A stretch of 64,000 nt of DNA from Rhodococcus pseudokoreensis. Its GTDB lineage: Bacteria; Actinomycetota; Actinomycetes; Mycobacteriales; Mycobacteriaceae. Shown in pieces: positions 1-8,076 of the stretch (positions are counted from its first letter, which is position 1; each line of letters begins with the position of its first letter). The DNA lies in NCBI RefSeq assembly GCF_017068395.1, contig NZ_CP070619.1:5084001-5148000 (forward strand). The letters are read 5' to 3'. Position numbers and translations under genes: made by a program. The notes under the pieces are model-generated. The model was given only the letters and a program-made list of their open reading frames with translations. It ran no database searches and was not told where the DNA came from.

Positions 1-561
1 GACGAGCGCTTCGTCGCCCGACATCACCCCGACCGTAACGAGAAGCAGGCGCGCGAGGCCCTGCTGGACCACCTGCCCGTGGACCCGAGCCGTGTGCACG
101 TCATGGCGCCCTCCGACGGCGGCTTCGGCAACGACGCCACCGCAGTGGCAAACGCCTACCAGGCGCTACTGTGCGCGTACGGGCGCCTGGACAGAACACC
201 TCTGTTCGACATCTGCCTCCTCGGGATGGGCGAGGAAGGTCACGTCGCGTCGATCTTCCCGGACTCACCGGCAGTGCTGGACGAGCAACGTGAAGTGGTG
301 GCGGTGTACAACTGCCCGAAGCCGCCGAGCACCCGCATTTCGCTGACTCTGTCGGCGATCACGCGCTCCCGCGAAGTGTGGCTGATGACTACCGGCGAAA
401 CCAAGGCGTCTGCAGTCGCGACACTGATGGAGGAGGGGTTGACCCCTCAGCAACTTCCGGCAGCGGGGGCGCTGGGTTCGCGCGCGACTCGGGTGTTCCT
501 GGACGCCGCCGCAGCGAGCCGGCTGTCCAGCTGCGAAGACCTCAGCGCCTCGGCGCGCTAA
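1..561 (+). CDS. pgl: 6-phosphogluconolactonase, 5'-truncated by window edge
   Basis: Hydrolyses 6-phosphogluconolactone to 6-phosphogluconate in the oxidative pentose phosphate pathway (cytosol). The reading frame is open from base 1, so the true start lies upstream. The first residues read DERFVARHHPDRNEKQAREA, matching the family's GDERF...D.RN signature. The GMGEEGHVASIFPDSPA segment further on is the other conserved block of the glucosamine-6-phosphate isomerase/lactonase fold. About 186 residues are visible of a usual 240-260. The stop is followed after 41 bases by the F420 gene cofC. A pentose-phosphate gene beside F420 genes suggests, by inference only, that an F420-dependent glucose-6-phosphate dehydrogenase could lie upstream. 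Confidence 0.9.
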   Translation, partial: DERFVARHHPDRNEKQAREALLDHLPVDPSRVHVMAPSDGGFGNDATAVANAYQALLCAYGRLDRTPLFDICLLGMGEEGHVASIFPDSPAVLDEQREVVAVYNCPKPPSTRISLTLSAITRSREVWLMTTGETKASAVATLMEEGLTPQQLPAAGALGSRATRVFLDAAAASRLSSCEDLSASAR

Positions 562-602
562 CTGACGATGTGAAAGACACACCCGAGAATCCGAGTCTTA
601 TA

Positions 603-1514
603 ATGACGAACCCGCATCCAATCGACCTGATAATTCCGGTCAAGTTACTCTCCGAGGCGAAAACACGACTCCGGGGCGCGGCCGACGGCGGTACCGGAAA
701 GATGAACGCGCACAAGAGGCTGGTCTTGGCGATCGTGCTGGACACAGTCTGCGCTGCGCTGCGGGCACGAGCGGTCGACTCGGTGCTCGTCGTCACCGCG
801 GACCCTGTCGTAGCCCGCAGCGTCGAACGCCTGGGTGCACGCGTACTGGGAAACGAGCCAGCCGGGGGAGTAAACGCGGCATTGAACCACGGCGCGGCCC
901 TCTTGGAGCGGGAACGCCCGGCTCGAGTGGTAGGGGCGTTGCCCGCAGATCTTCCGGCGCTTCGACATCGCGAATTGTCCTCATTCATCTCCGCTGCCGC
1001 CGGCAGGCGTGCATTCTGTGCCGACCGGGATGGACAGGGCACCACGTTGCTGCTATCGGCGGCGGGCGAAGGGCTCTTCCCGGCCTTCGGCATCGATTCG
1101 GCGCTCGCTCACCAGGCGTCGGGTGCCATAGTTCTCAAGGGTGAATGGCCTTCGCTGAGGTCGGACGTGGACACCGCTTCCGACCTGCGCACGGTCCGGG
1201 GATTGGGGCTCGGCGCACGTATGGCTACTCTGGGATCGGCGCGCGAGTTCGCATTCTTGGACAAACACGAGGCCGCGATGATCGACTTCGCCCGCCGCTG
1301 GCAGCCCTTCGGTGGCGGAACCGCTGATGACATATTCATTACCTTCGGCGTGCCTCCGTGCCCATACTTCAAGCAATTGACCACACTGTTGTCGTCGAAC
1401 GTGACTCCTGAACTCGCGGAGAGTCAGCGGCAAGAACTACTGCAACAGGCGAAGCTGCGACTTGCCGAAGAGGCTCGGATTATCCGAACTCCTCGATTGC
1501 AGAACCAGCGATGA
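603..1514 (+). CDS. cofC: CofC/FbiD-like phospholactate guanylyltransferase with extra C-terminal domain
   Basis: Probably activates 2-phospho-L-lactate or phosphoenolpyruvate with GTP for F420 biosynthesis. Residues 1-205 carry the family pattern: [14 protein letters not shown] near the start (nucleotide loop), VLVVTADP, and ALPADLPAL (metal-binding acidic segment). The ATG at 603 is chosen because it places the IPVK block near the N-terminus; no strong ribosome site precedes it. After about residue 206 the frame continues for nearly 100 residues ([17 protein letters not shown]...[10 protein letters not shown]). That part resembles the small actinobacterial DUF3263 domain, which is normally a separate protein. 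The family is usually about 210 residues; this protein has 303. The stop overlaps the fbiB start (ATGA), indicating translational coupling. The guanylyltransferase call is firm; the tail assignment is tentative. Confidence 0.8.
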   Translation: MTNPHPIDLIIPVKLLSEAKTRLRGAADGGTGKMNAHKRLVLAIVLDTVCAALRARAVDSVLVVTADPVVARSVERLGARVLGNEPAGGVNAALNHGAALLERERPARVVGALPADLPALRHRELSSFISAAAGRRAFCADRDGQGTTLLLSAAGEGLFPAFGIDSALAHQASGAIVLKGEWPSLRSDVDTASDLRTVRGLGLGARMATLGSAREFAFLDKHEAAMIDFARRWQPFGGGTADDIFITFGVPPCPYFKQLTTLLSSNVTPELAESQRQELLQQAKLRLAEEARIIRTPRLQNQR

Positions 1515-2188
1515 AGTCGGCCCCTCAGGCTTCGGAAGACCCGGACCTCCCCGACCACGGTTCTGTCAGCGGACTCCGTGTCCTTCCAGTGACAGGTCTT
1601 CCGGAGTTCCGGCCGGGCGACGACGTTGCCGAACAGATCGCGCATCAGGCGCCTTGGTTGGTTGACAACGACATCGTCGTGATCACGAGCAAGATTGTAT
1701 CCAAGTCGGAGGGCCGAATCGTCGATGCGCCAACAGGAGCTCAGGATCGTGAGGCGTTCCGGGCGCTTCTGGTCGAGCAGGAGGCCGTTCGCGTCGTTGC
1801 CCGCAAGGGGCCAACCGTCATCACCGAGAACCGTCTGGGGATCGTGCAGGCCGCTTCGGGAATCGATGGCTCCAACGTCTTCACACACGAATTAGCACTA
1901 CTGCCAACGAACCCCGATGAGAGCGCGCAGTCGATTCGAACAGGGTTGCAGCAACTGCTCGGTGTCAGCGTGGCGGTGATCATCACGGACACGATGGGCC
2001 GCGCGTGGCGCCGGGGGCAAACCGACGCAGCGATCGGCAGCGCAGGGATCGCGGTCCTCCACGGCTACGCCGGCACCGGGGACGCGCAGGGCAACGTGCT
2101 GGAGGTAACCGAGGTAGCAGTGGCCGACGAACTCGCGGCTGCCGCGATCTGGTCAAAGGCAAGGTGGCGGGAATCCCCGTCGCTGTAG
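1511..2188 (+). CDS. fbiB: FbiB N-terminal half: F420-0:gamma-glutamyl ligase (CofE domain), frameshifted
   Basis: The CofE-type domain adds glutamates to F420-0. Recognisable blocks are [38 protein letters not shown] and [21 protein letters not shown], in the order seen in FbiB. Actinobacterial FbiB is a single protein of about 450 residues with a C-terminal nitroreductase-like domain. Here the frame leaves FbiB at about base 2141-2147: after ADELAAAA it reads IWSKARW and stops at 2188, while the expected DLVKGKV continues in the frame one base away. Restoring one base would give one frame over 1511-2886 (about 458 codons). This is either a real mutation that separates the domains or a sequence error. 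The start overlaps the cofC stop. Confidence 0.8.
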   Translation: MKSAPQASEDPDLPDHGSVSGLRVLPVTGLPEFRPGDDVAEQIAHQAPWLVDNDIVVITSKIVSKSEGRIVDAPTGAQDREAFRALLVEQEAVRVVARKGPTVITENRLGIVQAASGIDGSNVFTHELALLPTNPDESAQSIRTGLQQLLGVSVAVIITDTMGRAWRRGQTDAAIGSAGIAVLHGYAGTGDAQGNVLEVTEVAVADELAAAAIWSKARWRESPSL

Positions 2189-2886
2189 TTCGGGGACTGA
2201 AATCATACGACGACGGGTCAGGTGCAGCCGATCTACTGCGTTCCGGTCAAGAGGACTTGTTCTGGCTCGGCACCGCTGAGGCGCTGGCACAGGGCCGCCG
2301 TGAGGCTCAATTGCTGCGACATTCGGTCCGCGCTTTCAGCGGCAGGCCGGTTCACCCAGAGCTGATCACGCAGGCGGTCGCCGAATCCCTGACGGCACCA
2401 ACCCCGCACCACACACGTCCCGTGCGATTTGTATGGCTGCGGTCGCGTGAGGTACGCACGCGACTCCTCGCCGCGATGCGTGAGCAGTGGCGGATCGATC
2501 TGACCGTCGACGGCTTACCCCCGGAACAGTTGGAGCGGCGGATCGCCCGCGGCGACATTTTGTTCGGCGCCCCGGAAGTTATCGTCCCCTTCTGTGTACC
2601 GGACGGCGCCCACGACTACCCGGACGCCCACCGTCGGTGCGCTGAGTCGACGATGTTCACCGTGGCCGTCGGCGCGGCGGTGCAAGGGCTCCTGGTTTCC
2701 CTCGCCGCAAGGGAAGTGGGCAGTTGTTGGATCGGATCCACCATCTTTGCGCCGGAGATCGTCCGCACCGAATTGGGTGTGCCGTCGAACTGGAAGCCGC
2801 TCGGCGCCGTGGCGATCGGCTACCCCACACGACCGCGGCATCTCCGTCCGCCCGCAGATGTCGCGGGTGCGCTCGTAGAATTGTGA
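2164..2886 (+). CDS. fbiB: FbiB C-terminal half: nitroreductase-like FMN domain, out of frame with N-terminal half
   Basis: This is the second half of the split fbiB, starting at [18 protein letters not shown] (from about 2147) and running to 2886. In mycobacterial FbiB this domain binds FMN and reduces dehydro-F420. Visible features are the arginine-rich [17 protein letters not shown] segment (nitroreductase entry motif), [15 protein letters not shown] and a C-terminal [10 protein letters not shown] block. If the frameshift is real, it could be made as a separate polypeptide from GTG 2164 (within KGKV); no good ribosome site is visible there. A short hairpin follows at 2902. Confidence 0.7.
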   Translation: MAGIPVAVVRGLKSYDDGSGAADLLRSGQEDLFWLGTAEALAQGRREAQLLRHSVRAFSGRPVHPELITQAVAESLTAPTPHHTRPVRFVWLRSREVRTRLLAAMREQWRIDLTVDGLPPEQLERRIARGDILFGAPEVIVPFCVPDGAHDYPDAHRRCAESTMFTVAVGAAVQGLLVSLAAREVGSCWIGSTIFAPEIVRTELGVPSNWKPLGAVAIGYPTRPRHLRPPADVAGALVEL

Positions 2887-2901
2887 GTTCGCACTAACGC
2901 A

Positions 2902-2921
2902 CTGCCTAACGGCAGCCTTTT
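2902..2921 (+). terminator. Weak hairpin plus T run between convergent genes
   Basis: Arms CTGCC and GGCAG around a TAAC loop are followed by CCTTTT. It lies between the ends of fbiB (+) and the nucleoside hydrolase (-), where an intrinsic terminator is expected. The 5-bp stem makes it marginal. Confidence 0.35.
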
Positions 2922-2952
2922 GCGGTGTCCGCTGCGCCGCCGTTCGGCCTCG

Positions 2953-3909
2953 TCAGGCTTGTGCCACAGCGAGACCCGCAACGCGGGTGAGCACGAGGTC
3001 ACGGAATCGGCCGACATCTAGATCGACAGCCAGACGGGTACCCGGCGCGGCACTCCCTACGGACGCGGTGAGGGAGCTTGACAGCGTGCACACCGTCTGT
3101 CCGCGACCGACACCGACACCGGTCTCTACTTCGACTACCGCGGTCTGCAATCGAACGATCGCCGGGTCGACGATCGCTGCGATCACCAAGGCGTCGTGCA
3201 TGGGCCAGCCGTCCGGCTGAATGTCGCCGTAGCCTCGGATCATCGTTGCGAGGAGTGACCCGGTATGTGACCGCGCCTCGAGTATTGCGAGCGCTGTCTC
3301 GTCCAGGGTCGAACGTCGCGTGACATCGAGTCCCAGCAGCCAGGTTTCGAGGTGTGAACATGCGAAGACACGTTGCGCTGCCTCGGGGTCGGACCAGATG
3401 TTGAATTCCGCAACCGGCGTGATGTTGCCCCGGCCGGTGCTCCCTCCCATGATCACCAGCTTGTCGATCCGGTCGATCAACTCGGGGTGCATGGCGACGA
3501 GCAGGGCGATGTTGGTCAACGGACCGATCGCCGCGATCGTCACGGACCGGGGTGCGGCCTCACGGAGCACCGACGCGAGGAGTCCGACGGCGTGTTCCTC
3601 GGACAACGATCGGGTCGGCGCAGGAAGTTCGACGCCGCCCAGCCCGTTCTCGCCGTGCGGTGACGGCTGGTTGTGCATCCCGATGCGAACGAGCGCGCGC
3701 GTTGCGCCTGCCGCGACCGGAACGTCTTCCCTCCCGAGTGCGCGCAGCAGCCGCAGCGCGTTGTCGGTCGCTTCCTCGACCGGAGCGTTTCCCGCGACCG
3801 TGGTGACGGCAAGCAGATCGACCTCCGGGCTCGTCACCGCCAGCGCCAGCGCCAGCGCATCGTCGATTCCTGGATCTGTATCGATGATCAATCGCACAGG
3901 CGCAGCCAC
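2953..3909 (-). CDS. Inosine-uridine preferring nucleoside hydrolase
   Basis: Hydrolyses the N-glycosidic bond of ribonucleosides for purine or pyrimidine salvage or use as carbon source. The N-terminal DTDPGIDDA (residues 10-18) is the calcium-binding signature of the family. GNAPVEEATDNALRLL, AIGPLTNIALL, VIMGGS..GNITPVAEFN and the C-terminal MHDALVIAAI aspartate block follow in the usual order. At 318 residues it has normal length. The GTG start is preceded by GAGGAGA. It stands alone and points toward fbiB. Substrate range cannot be read from sequence. Confidence 0.9.
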   Translation of the reverse strand: MAAPVRLIIDTDPGIDDALALALAVTSPEVDLLAVTTVAGNAPVEEATDNALRLLRALGREDVPVAAGATRALVRIGMHNQPSPHGENGLGGVELPAPTRSLSEEHAVGLLASVLREAAPRSVTIAAIGPLTNIALLVAMHPELIDRIDKLVIMGGSTGRGNITPVAEFNIWSDPEAAQRVFACSHLETWLLGLDVTRRSTLDETALAILEARSHTGSLLATMIRGYGDIQPDGWPMHDALVIAAIVDPAIVRLQTAVVEVETGVGVGRGQTVCTLSSSLTASVGSAAPGTRLAVDLDVGRFRDLVLTRVAGLAVAQA

Positions 3910-4390
3910 TGTCGGTTCTCCTCAGGCTTCTCGGGGCCGGCAGAATGCGACCCGCATAGAAACGATACAAGATAGTTCGGCGCTCTGCCGCAGAATCTTA
4001 ATCGGCGCCTATGCACGAGATCCAAATGTCGTTGCTCTCGAAGTTACGCATCGTACGGCGCGTAACATAAACGTTTCCACTGCACGAGGCGCCGCAAAGC
4101 ATCCGAGAAGCTCAGATTGCTGGAGCCCGGAATGCGATCGGTCCGGTCGCCGCGCAGACGGGATTCGTGATCTTTCAAGACGTGCTGACAAAATCTTGTG
4201 GGGTCCGGCTGCGGGAGTTGTCTTGTGTCGATCCCAGGTCTGCCGGGGAACTGGCTTGCTCACAGCTGGGCCGTATTCCCCTACTACCGAGCGACACAGT
4301 CTGCTCACCGCCGGCCGGTGCCAAGGTGGTCGAGTCGCAGCCAACAGGGCTGACGGCACCTTGCCTCACTTCGTAGGGAACCACGCCGTG
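3910..4390. other. About 480 bp with no recognisable gene
   Basis: This follows the start of the nucleoside hydrolase and presumably contains its promoter. Open frames on both strands are low-complexity Arg/Ser/Pro reads typical of shadow frames. No conserved block was found. Confidence 0.5.
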
Positions 4391-4634
4391 ACTACCCCAC
4401 ATGCCTTCCCTTTTGGAGCCCACTGCCAGCCCTCCGTCCGGCGAGTCCTCGATGACCTGCGCGCCCGCCTCACGCTGACCCGTCCGCCGCTGGGCGGGGG
4501 ATGGGGACTGGTCTTACGGCGTCCCGGCCAGCTATCTCCGTGGGCTGGGCGACTTCGGCAGGTCTCTCGAAGAGTCATGCGATGGCCGCCTTCATTGGTT
4601 TACGACACGCCGGTCAGATCCGATTCCGATTTAA
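4391..4634 (+). pseudogene. Remnant of epoxide hydrolase N-terminal domain
   Basis: One frame reads PHAFPFG...VLDDLRARLTLTRP (to about 4490). The neighbouring frame continues DGDWSYGVPASYLRGLGDF (4500-4560) and stops at 4632. In the epoxide hydrolase N-terminal (EHN) family the pattern is PF...VLDDLRARL..TRWP...DWSYGVPLDYLRELVDYWR, so the two frames together recreate it with one frameshift. The catalytic alpha/beta hydrolase part is missing. This is a decayed gene fragment; the identification rests on motif recall. Confidence 0.5.
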
Positions 4635-4656
4635 AAATCATCTTCAAGAAGACCTA

Positions 4657-4675
4657 GTGTTGCGAAATGGGACAC
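4657..4675 (-). promoter_or_regulatory. 19-bp AcoR-type motif, copy 1 (upstream of YciI-like gene)
   Basis: On the minus strand it reads GTGTCCCATTTCGCAACAC. It matches four further copies in the window (16253, 16299, 20463, 22274), all of which share TGTCC-N9-ACA. It lies 90 bp upstream of the ATG at 4766, a usual distance for an activator site. Confidence 0.55.
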
Positions 4676-4765
4676 GAGTCACCTCATCCGTACTTCTAAC
4701 CTTCGCAGGTGCGCAATCCGTGTGCATGTTCGGAACCGTTTCTTTCCCCCGCTCGAGGAGTGACC

Positions 4766-5050
4766 ATGGCCTTGTTTGCTGTGATCTGGTCGTATACCAC
4801 CGATGCCTCTGTCAAAGAGGCTGCGCATGCCGAACACCTGATTTTCGTCAAGGATGCCGCTGCCCGAGGCATGCTGCAGGAGGCCGGCGCCTGGGCCGAC
4901 GGCGCCGGAGCCCTACTGGTATTCCAAGCGGCCGGCGAAGACGCTTTGCGTTCCTTGCTTGCGGAGGATCCTTACGTCAAGCAGGGTGTGGTCGTAGAGC
5001 AGCGCATTTACCAATGGAATCCAGTCATAGGCCCTCTCGTCGGCATCTAA
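4766..5050 (+). CDS. YciI-like small protein
   Basis: A 94-residue protein of the YciI/muconolactone-isomerase-like ferredoxin-fold family. It starts MALFAVIWSYTT and contains DAAARGMLQEAGAW and a hydrophobic strand with AGALLVFQAA, followed by DPYVKQGVVVEQRIYQW near the end. The ATG at 4766 is preceded by GAGGAG five bases upstream. Such proteins are often small accessory enzymes or isomerases in catabolic operons; the exact reaction is unknown. The AcoR-type motif 90 bp upstream ties it to the catabolic island. An IS630 remnant follows directly. Confidence 0.75.
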   Translation: MALFAVIWSYTTDASVKEAAHAEHLIFVKDAAARGMLQEAGAWADGAGALLVFQAAGEDALRSLLAEDPYVKQGVVVEQRIYQWNPVIGPLVGI

Positions 5051-5059
5051 TGACAATGC

Positions 5060-5639
5060 GGCCCGCTCAGTCCTTGGTGGCTCGTTGTCGAGGTATCTTC
5101 ACGGTTTTCCTTCGGTAAGTACTTGGTTGGCGGTGTTGGTCTAGACGAACGGCGCACAGCGGGTGCTCCATCCGTTGATGAAGGCGCGGATCTCGGTGTT
5201 CAGCTCCGTGACGGAGCCGCAAAGTCCGCGGTGGATGGCCTGCCGTTCTTATTCCGAACCAACACCTCCACAAGCCCCATCCATGATGCCGGGGCGGGGG
5301 TGAGATGCCATGAATACGAAGACTTTCGGCCGGCCACGCCCGGACTTCGAACTTCTCGTGGGTGGCGTAGTTGTCCGTCACCAGATGCAGCTCTCGCTTC
5401 GGCCGGGCGCCGGCGATGTGTTTGAGGACGAGGAAACCTGACGGTGAAGTCGCGGGCTGCGCAGCTCGGTGACCGTGCCGGTGGTGATGTCCGGGACGGA
5501 GAACAGGGTGAAGGTGCGGTGTCGGGCGTAGTCGTGAGTGTGCTTCCCGCCCGAGCGATCCGCATCGACAGCGTCGGTGTGGTCCGATCCAGGGCCTGAA
5601 TCTGCGATATGTGGTCCACACAAGCACGATTGCGTTCAA
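5060..5639 (-). mobile_element. Degenerate IS630-family transposase remnant
   Basis: Minus-strand frames in sequence give pieces of one IS630-type transposase. These are QIQALDRTTPTLSMR and HDYARHRTFTLFSVPDITTG, then FLVLKHIAGARPKRELHLVTDNYATHEK (containing the catalytic D of the DNYATH motif), then HLTPAPASWMGLVE and a short tail. They are spread over all three frames, so several frameshifts separate them. The N-terminal helix-turn-helix half is missing, and no intact ends or target duplication were recognised. It is inactive and marks past mobile-element activity near the edge of the catabolic island. Confidence 0.75.
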
Positions 5640-5963
5640 CTGCGAACAGTGAGTTTCAAGCCGCGGCAGTAAAGTTACCTCATACTTCTATGACGGTTGA
5701 TCTCTCAACCCACGCTCCCGACTTGTGCTGTAGCTCCCGCGAAGGTGACCGCTGCCAACCCGCACCCTTCCCGCTTGACAAACGACGTCGGAACTGCGGT
5801 GACGGGCATGCCTGCATGTGAAGTCCAGACTTCGAAGTCTCTGCGGTCAAGGCAGATTGGCGCGCGTGCGTCCCCAGGGATATGTTACGCAAGGTTGTAA
5901 GGGGAGCCCGGGTATGCCGTCAGGTCGACCATCTACGCCGCCCATCACCTCGATCCCGCTAGG

Positions 5964-5993
5964 TTGTGTCGTGCATTTTCTCGCTCGACACAA
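5964..5993. promoter_or_regulatory. Inverted repeat TTGTGTCG-N14-CGACACAA
   Basis: Perfect 8-bp arms at 5964-5971 and 5986-5993, eight bases upstream of an 18-bp palindrome. The symmetry and AT-rich context suggest an operator. It differs from the TGTCC-N9-ACA motif. The regulator is unknown; the IclR protein at 14459 is one candidate. Confidence 0.4.
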
Positions 5994-6000
5994 GCCCGAA

Positions 6001-6018
6001 TTTGCTTATATAAGCAAA
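6001..6018. promoter_or_regulatory. Perfect 18-bp palindrome (putative operator)
   Basis: TTTGCTTATATAAGCAAA is its own reverse complement over 18 bases, very AT-rich in a GC-rich region. It is followed by ATTACTCTATTGTGG, which could hold a -10 element. The next genes on this strand are a CoA-transferase remnant (6190) and the aldehyde dehydrogenase (6502). A weaker similar sequence (TACATATATAAGTA) sits before the IclR gene at 14390. Confidence 0.5.
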
Positions 6019-6189
6019 CTATTACTCTATTGTGGTTTTAGAGTTTGGGTGTCATGCTTGCCCTGCGAGGTGTTCCAGGTCACTTTGGGTAGTCGTTTCT
6101 GAAGTGGGTTGCAAGGTGGCCGGACCGTCGGACGGCCCGCTGGCCATCGCCATCGCCATCGCAGCGATTCGATTCCCTACGCCGCAGTA

Positions 6190-6290
6190 GATTTGCGAAC
6201 AGGGAGCGGATGTCGTGAAGGTCGAGTCGCTGGGTGGGCGATGTCAGTCCGGGGTGCCGGCCAAAGGCGTCAGTCAGCAGCGAGTCTGAT
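6190..6290 (+). pseudogene. N-terminal fragment of a CaiB-type (family III) CoA transferase
   Basis: The frame reads CEQGADVVKVESLGG and then, in loosely preserved form, RCQSGVPAKGVSQQ. This corresponds to the LADLGADVVKVE.PGGD...R..GP..GVS block near residue 30-55 of CaiB/BaiF CoA transferases. A stop (TAG) precedes it in frame and another follows at about 6288. Only about 30 residues survive. It may be the scar of a gene once driven from the promoter region around 6000. Confidence 0.5.
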
Positions 6291-6501
6291 GCCTGTAAGT
6301 CTTCAAAACGCGATGAGTGCAGGACTTTTGAGGACCAGAGAGCGAATTTTCCCAATTCCTCTCGACTACAGAACTGCCGAGAACGGTTTTCGTACTGGCA
6401 CGCCTGCCGCACAGCGCGGACGACTGATCAGGCAAGTCAACTCCGCGCCGGGTGGTGAACTTCCAAACCAATTCTGCGCCTACACAGATCGGGGAACAAA
6501 G

Positions 6502-7974
6502 ATGTCCATAAACGTGGACCACCCAGCATTGTCGTCGTCGATCGCCGACGGGAGAACGTTGTTTATCGCAGGTCGATGGAGTACTGCCACCGACACTTTC
6601 GAGCGTGTAGATCCCTCCGATCTCCGCCGCGTGACGGGAATCTACGCTTCGGCAACTCCCGGCAATGTCGAGAGTGCGTATGCGGCCGCCGCCGGTGCTC
6701 AACCAGCGTGGTCCGAGACAACGGCGATTCAGCGGTCGGACTTTCTTCGTTCTGCCGCTGACCTTCTGGAAAGCCGCGTTGACGACGCTGCCCTGACGAT
6801 CACTGCGGACATGGGGAAGGCGATCCGCGACGCACGCGCCGAGGTCCTGCGAGGTGTCGCCATTCTCCGCTACTACGCGGGTGAGATCCTGCAGCCCAGT
6901 GGAGAGACATACCCCAGTGCTGATTCACACACGATGCTGATGACGGTAGAGGAGCCGCTCGGTGTCGTTTGTGCAATCACACCGTGGAACTTCCCCTTCG
7001 CGCTTCCGGCGTGGAAGATCGCGGCGGCAATAGGTTTCGGGAACGCAGTTGTGTGGAAGCCCGCCGAACCGGCCTGCGGATCCGCCGTGTTCCTGACGCG
7101 GATTCTCGCAGAAGCCGGGTTGCCAGCGGGGGTCCTCAATCTGGTGACGGGCAGCGGTAGAAAGCTTTCGGCGGCACTCACCGGGAACGCGCAACTCGCA
7201 GCCTTGACCTTCACCGGTTCGGGTGCAGTCGGGTCGCGACTACGTCAGGCCGTCGCCGATCGCAACGTCAAGGTCCAGCTCGAGCTGGGCGGCAAGAACC
7301 CGTCCATCGTTCTTGCCGACGCCGATGTCGAGGATGCAGCGCTACATATCGTGAAGAGCGCGATGCTCCACACCGGACAGCGCTGCACAGCGACGAGCCG
7401 GGTCTACGCGGACCGCACCGTCGCTCCCAGGCTGCGAGAACTGCTGGTGAAGCACGCCGATGCGCTCGTCGTCGGTGATGCGTACGACGAAGCCACCGAC
7501 GTCGGGCCCCTTGCCTCGGTGGAGCAACGGGACACGGTGGCCGGATACCTGCAACTCGCCCGCGACGAGAACGCCGAGTTCCTGACGGGCAGGGAGTTCG
7601 ATTCCGACACTTGCTATATCGCACCCACCATCCTGACCGGAGTGTCGGAGAAGAGCAGGCTCGTCCGGGAGGAGATCTTCGGACCAGTCGTGACCGTGCA
7701 GGAAGTCGACGGATTCGATGATGCGCTGAAGGTCGCGAACGACACGGACTACGGCTTGTCCTCCGGAGTGTTCACCAGAGACATCGCGACCGCGATGACC
7801 TTCATCCGGCGCACACAATCGGGGTTGGTGCACATCAATCGCGAGACCAGCAGTGTCGAGCCACATGTGCCGTTCGGGGGGCTCAAAGGCTCGAGCAGCA
7901 TGAGCAGAGAACAGGGAAAGGCCGCACGTACCTTCTTCACAACCACCAAGACCGCGTATGTCCGCTGGACCTAG
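6502..7974 (+). CDS. NAD(P)-dependent aldehyde dehydrogenase
   Basis: Oxidises an aldehyde to the acid. The 490-residue length is normal. AITPWNFP and the WKPAEPA cofactor block lie around residues 155-195, LELGGKNP (general-base Glu) around 260, and GQRCTATSRV (catalytic Cys) around 294. EEIFGPVV and PFGGLKGSS follow. The ATG at 6502 is chosen over an upstream open frame because the family N-terminus (LFIAGRWSTATDTFERVDPSD) starts shortly after it; the upstream 130 codons show no homology. It is 102 bases upstream of a BVMO gene. The pair fits oxidation of a semialdehyde arising after lactone opening, as 6-oxohexanoate dehydrogenase does in cyclohexanol degradation; the actual substrate is unknown. 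Confidence 0.9.
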   Translation: MSINVDHPALSSSIADGRTLFIAGRWSTATDTFERVDPSDLRRVTGIYASATPGNVESAYAAAAGAQPAWSETTAIQRSDFLRSAADLLESRVDDAALTITADMGKAIRDARAEVLRGVAILRYYAGEILQPSGETYPSADSHTMLMTVEEPLGVVCAITPWNFPFALPAWKIAAAIGFGNAVVWKPAEPACGSAVFLTRILAEAGLPAGVLNLVTGSGRKLSAALTGNAQLAALTFTGSGAVGSRLRQAVADRNVKVQLELGGKNPSIVLADADVEDAALHIVKSAMLHTGQRCTATSRVYADRTVAPRLRELLVKHADALVVGDAYDEATDVGPLASVEQRDTVAGYLQLARDENAEFLTGREFDSDTCYIAPTILTGVSEKSRLVREEIFGPVVTVQEVDGFDDALKVANDTDYGLSSGVFTRDIATAMTFIRRTQSGLVHINRETSSVEPHVPFGGLKGSSSMSREQGKAARTFFTTTKTAYVRWT

Positions 7975-8076
7975 AAGCCAGGCCGGACGGCCTTCCCGTA
8001 ATCAGCTCATCACAGTCTGCGACACAGAGCGCAATCAACAAACCCCAAGCAACACTCGGTATCAAAGGAGACAACA

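Larger units (their letters stand above)
5640..6189. other. About 550 bp without an intact gene; contains palindromes
   Basis: No conserved protein block was found on either strand. Inside are a perfect 14-bp palindrome AGACTTCGAAGTCT (5827-5840), an inverted repeat (5964-5993) and an 18-bp palindrome (6001-6018). The base composition around 6000-6050 is unusually AT-rich for this genome, as in a promoter. Confidence 0.5.

Noticed and set aside
1511..2886. Programmed frameshift in fbiB
   Set aside because: No slippery heptamer or downstream pseudoknot-like element was seen at the junction, and FbiB is a single frame in relatives as far as known. A deletion or sequence error is simpler.
3320..4657. 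A 445-codon plus-strand open frame
   Set aside because: Its first part is antisense to the well-supported nucleoside hydrolase, and its composition is Ser/Arg/Thr-rich like other shadow frames. Only the short epoxide-hydrolase-like tail has meaning, and that is a remnant.
6130..6180. A tRNA-like GATTCGATTCC T-loop
   Set aside because: No matching acceptor, D or anticodon stems could be folded around it.
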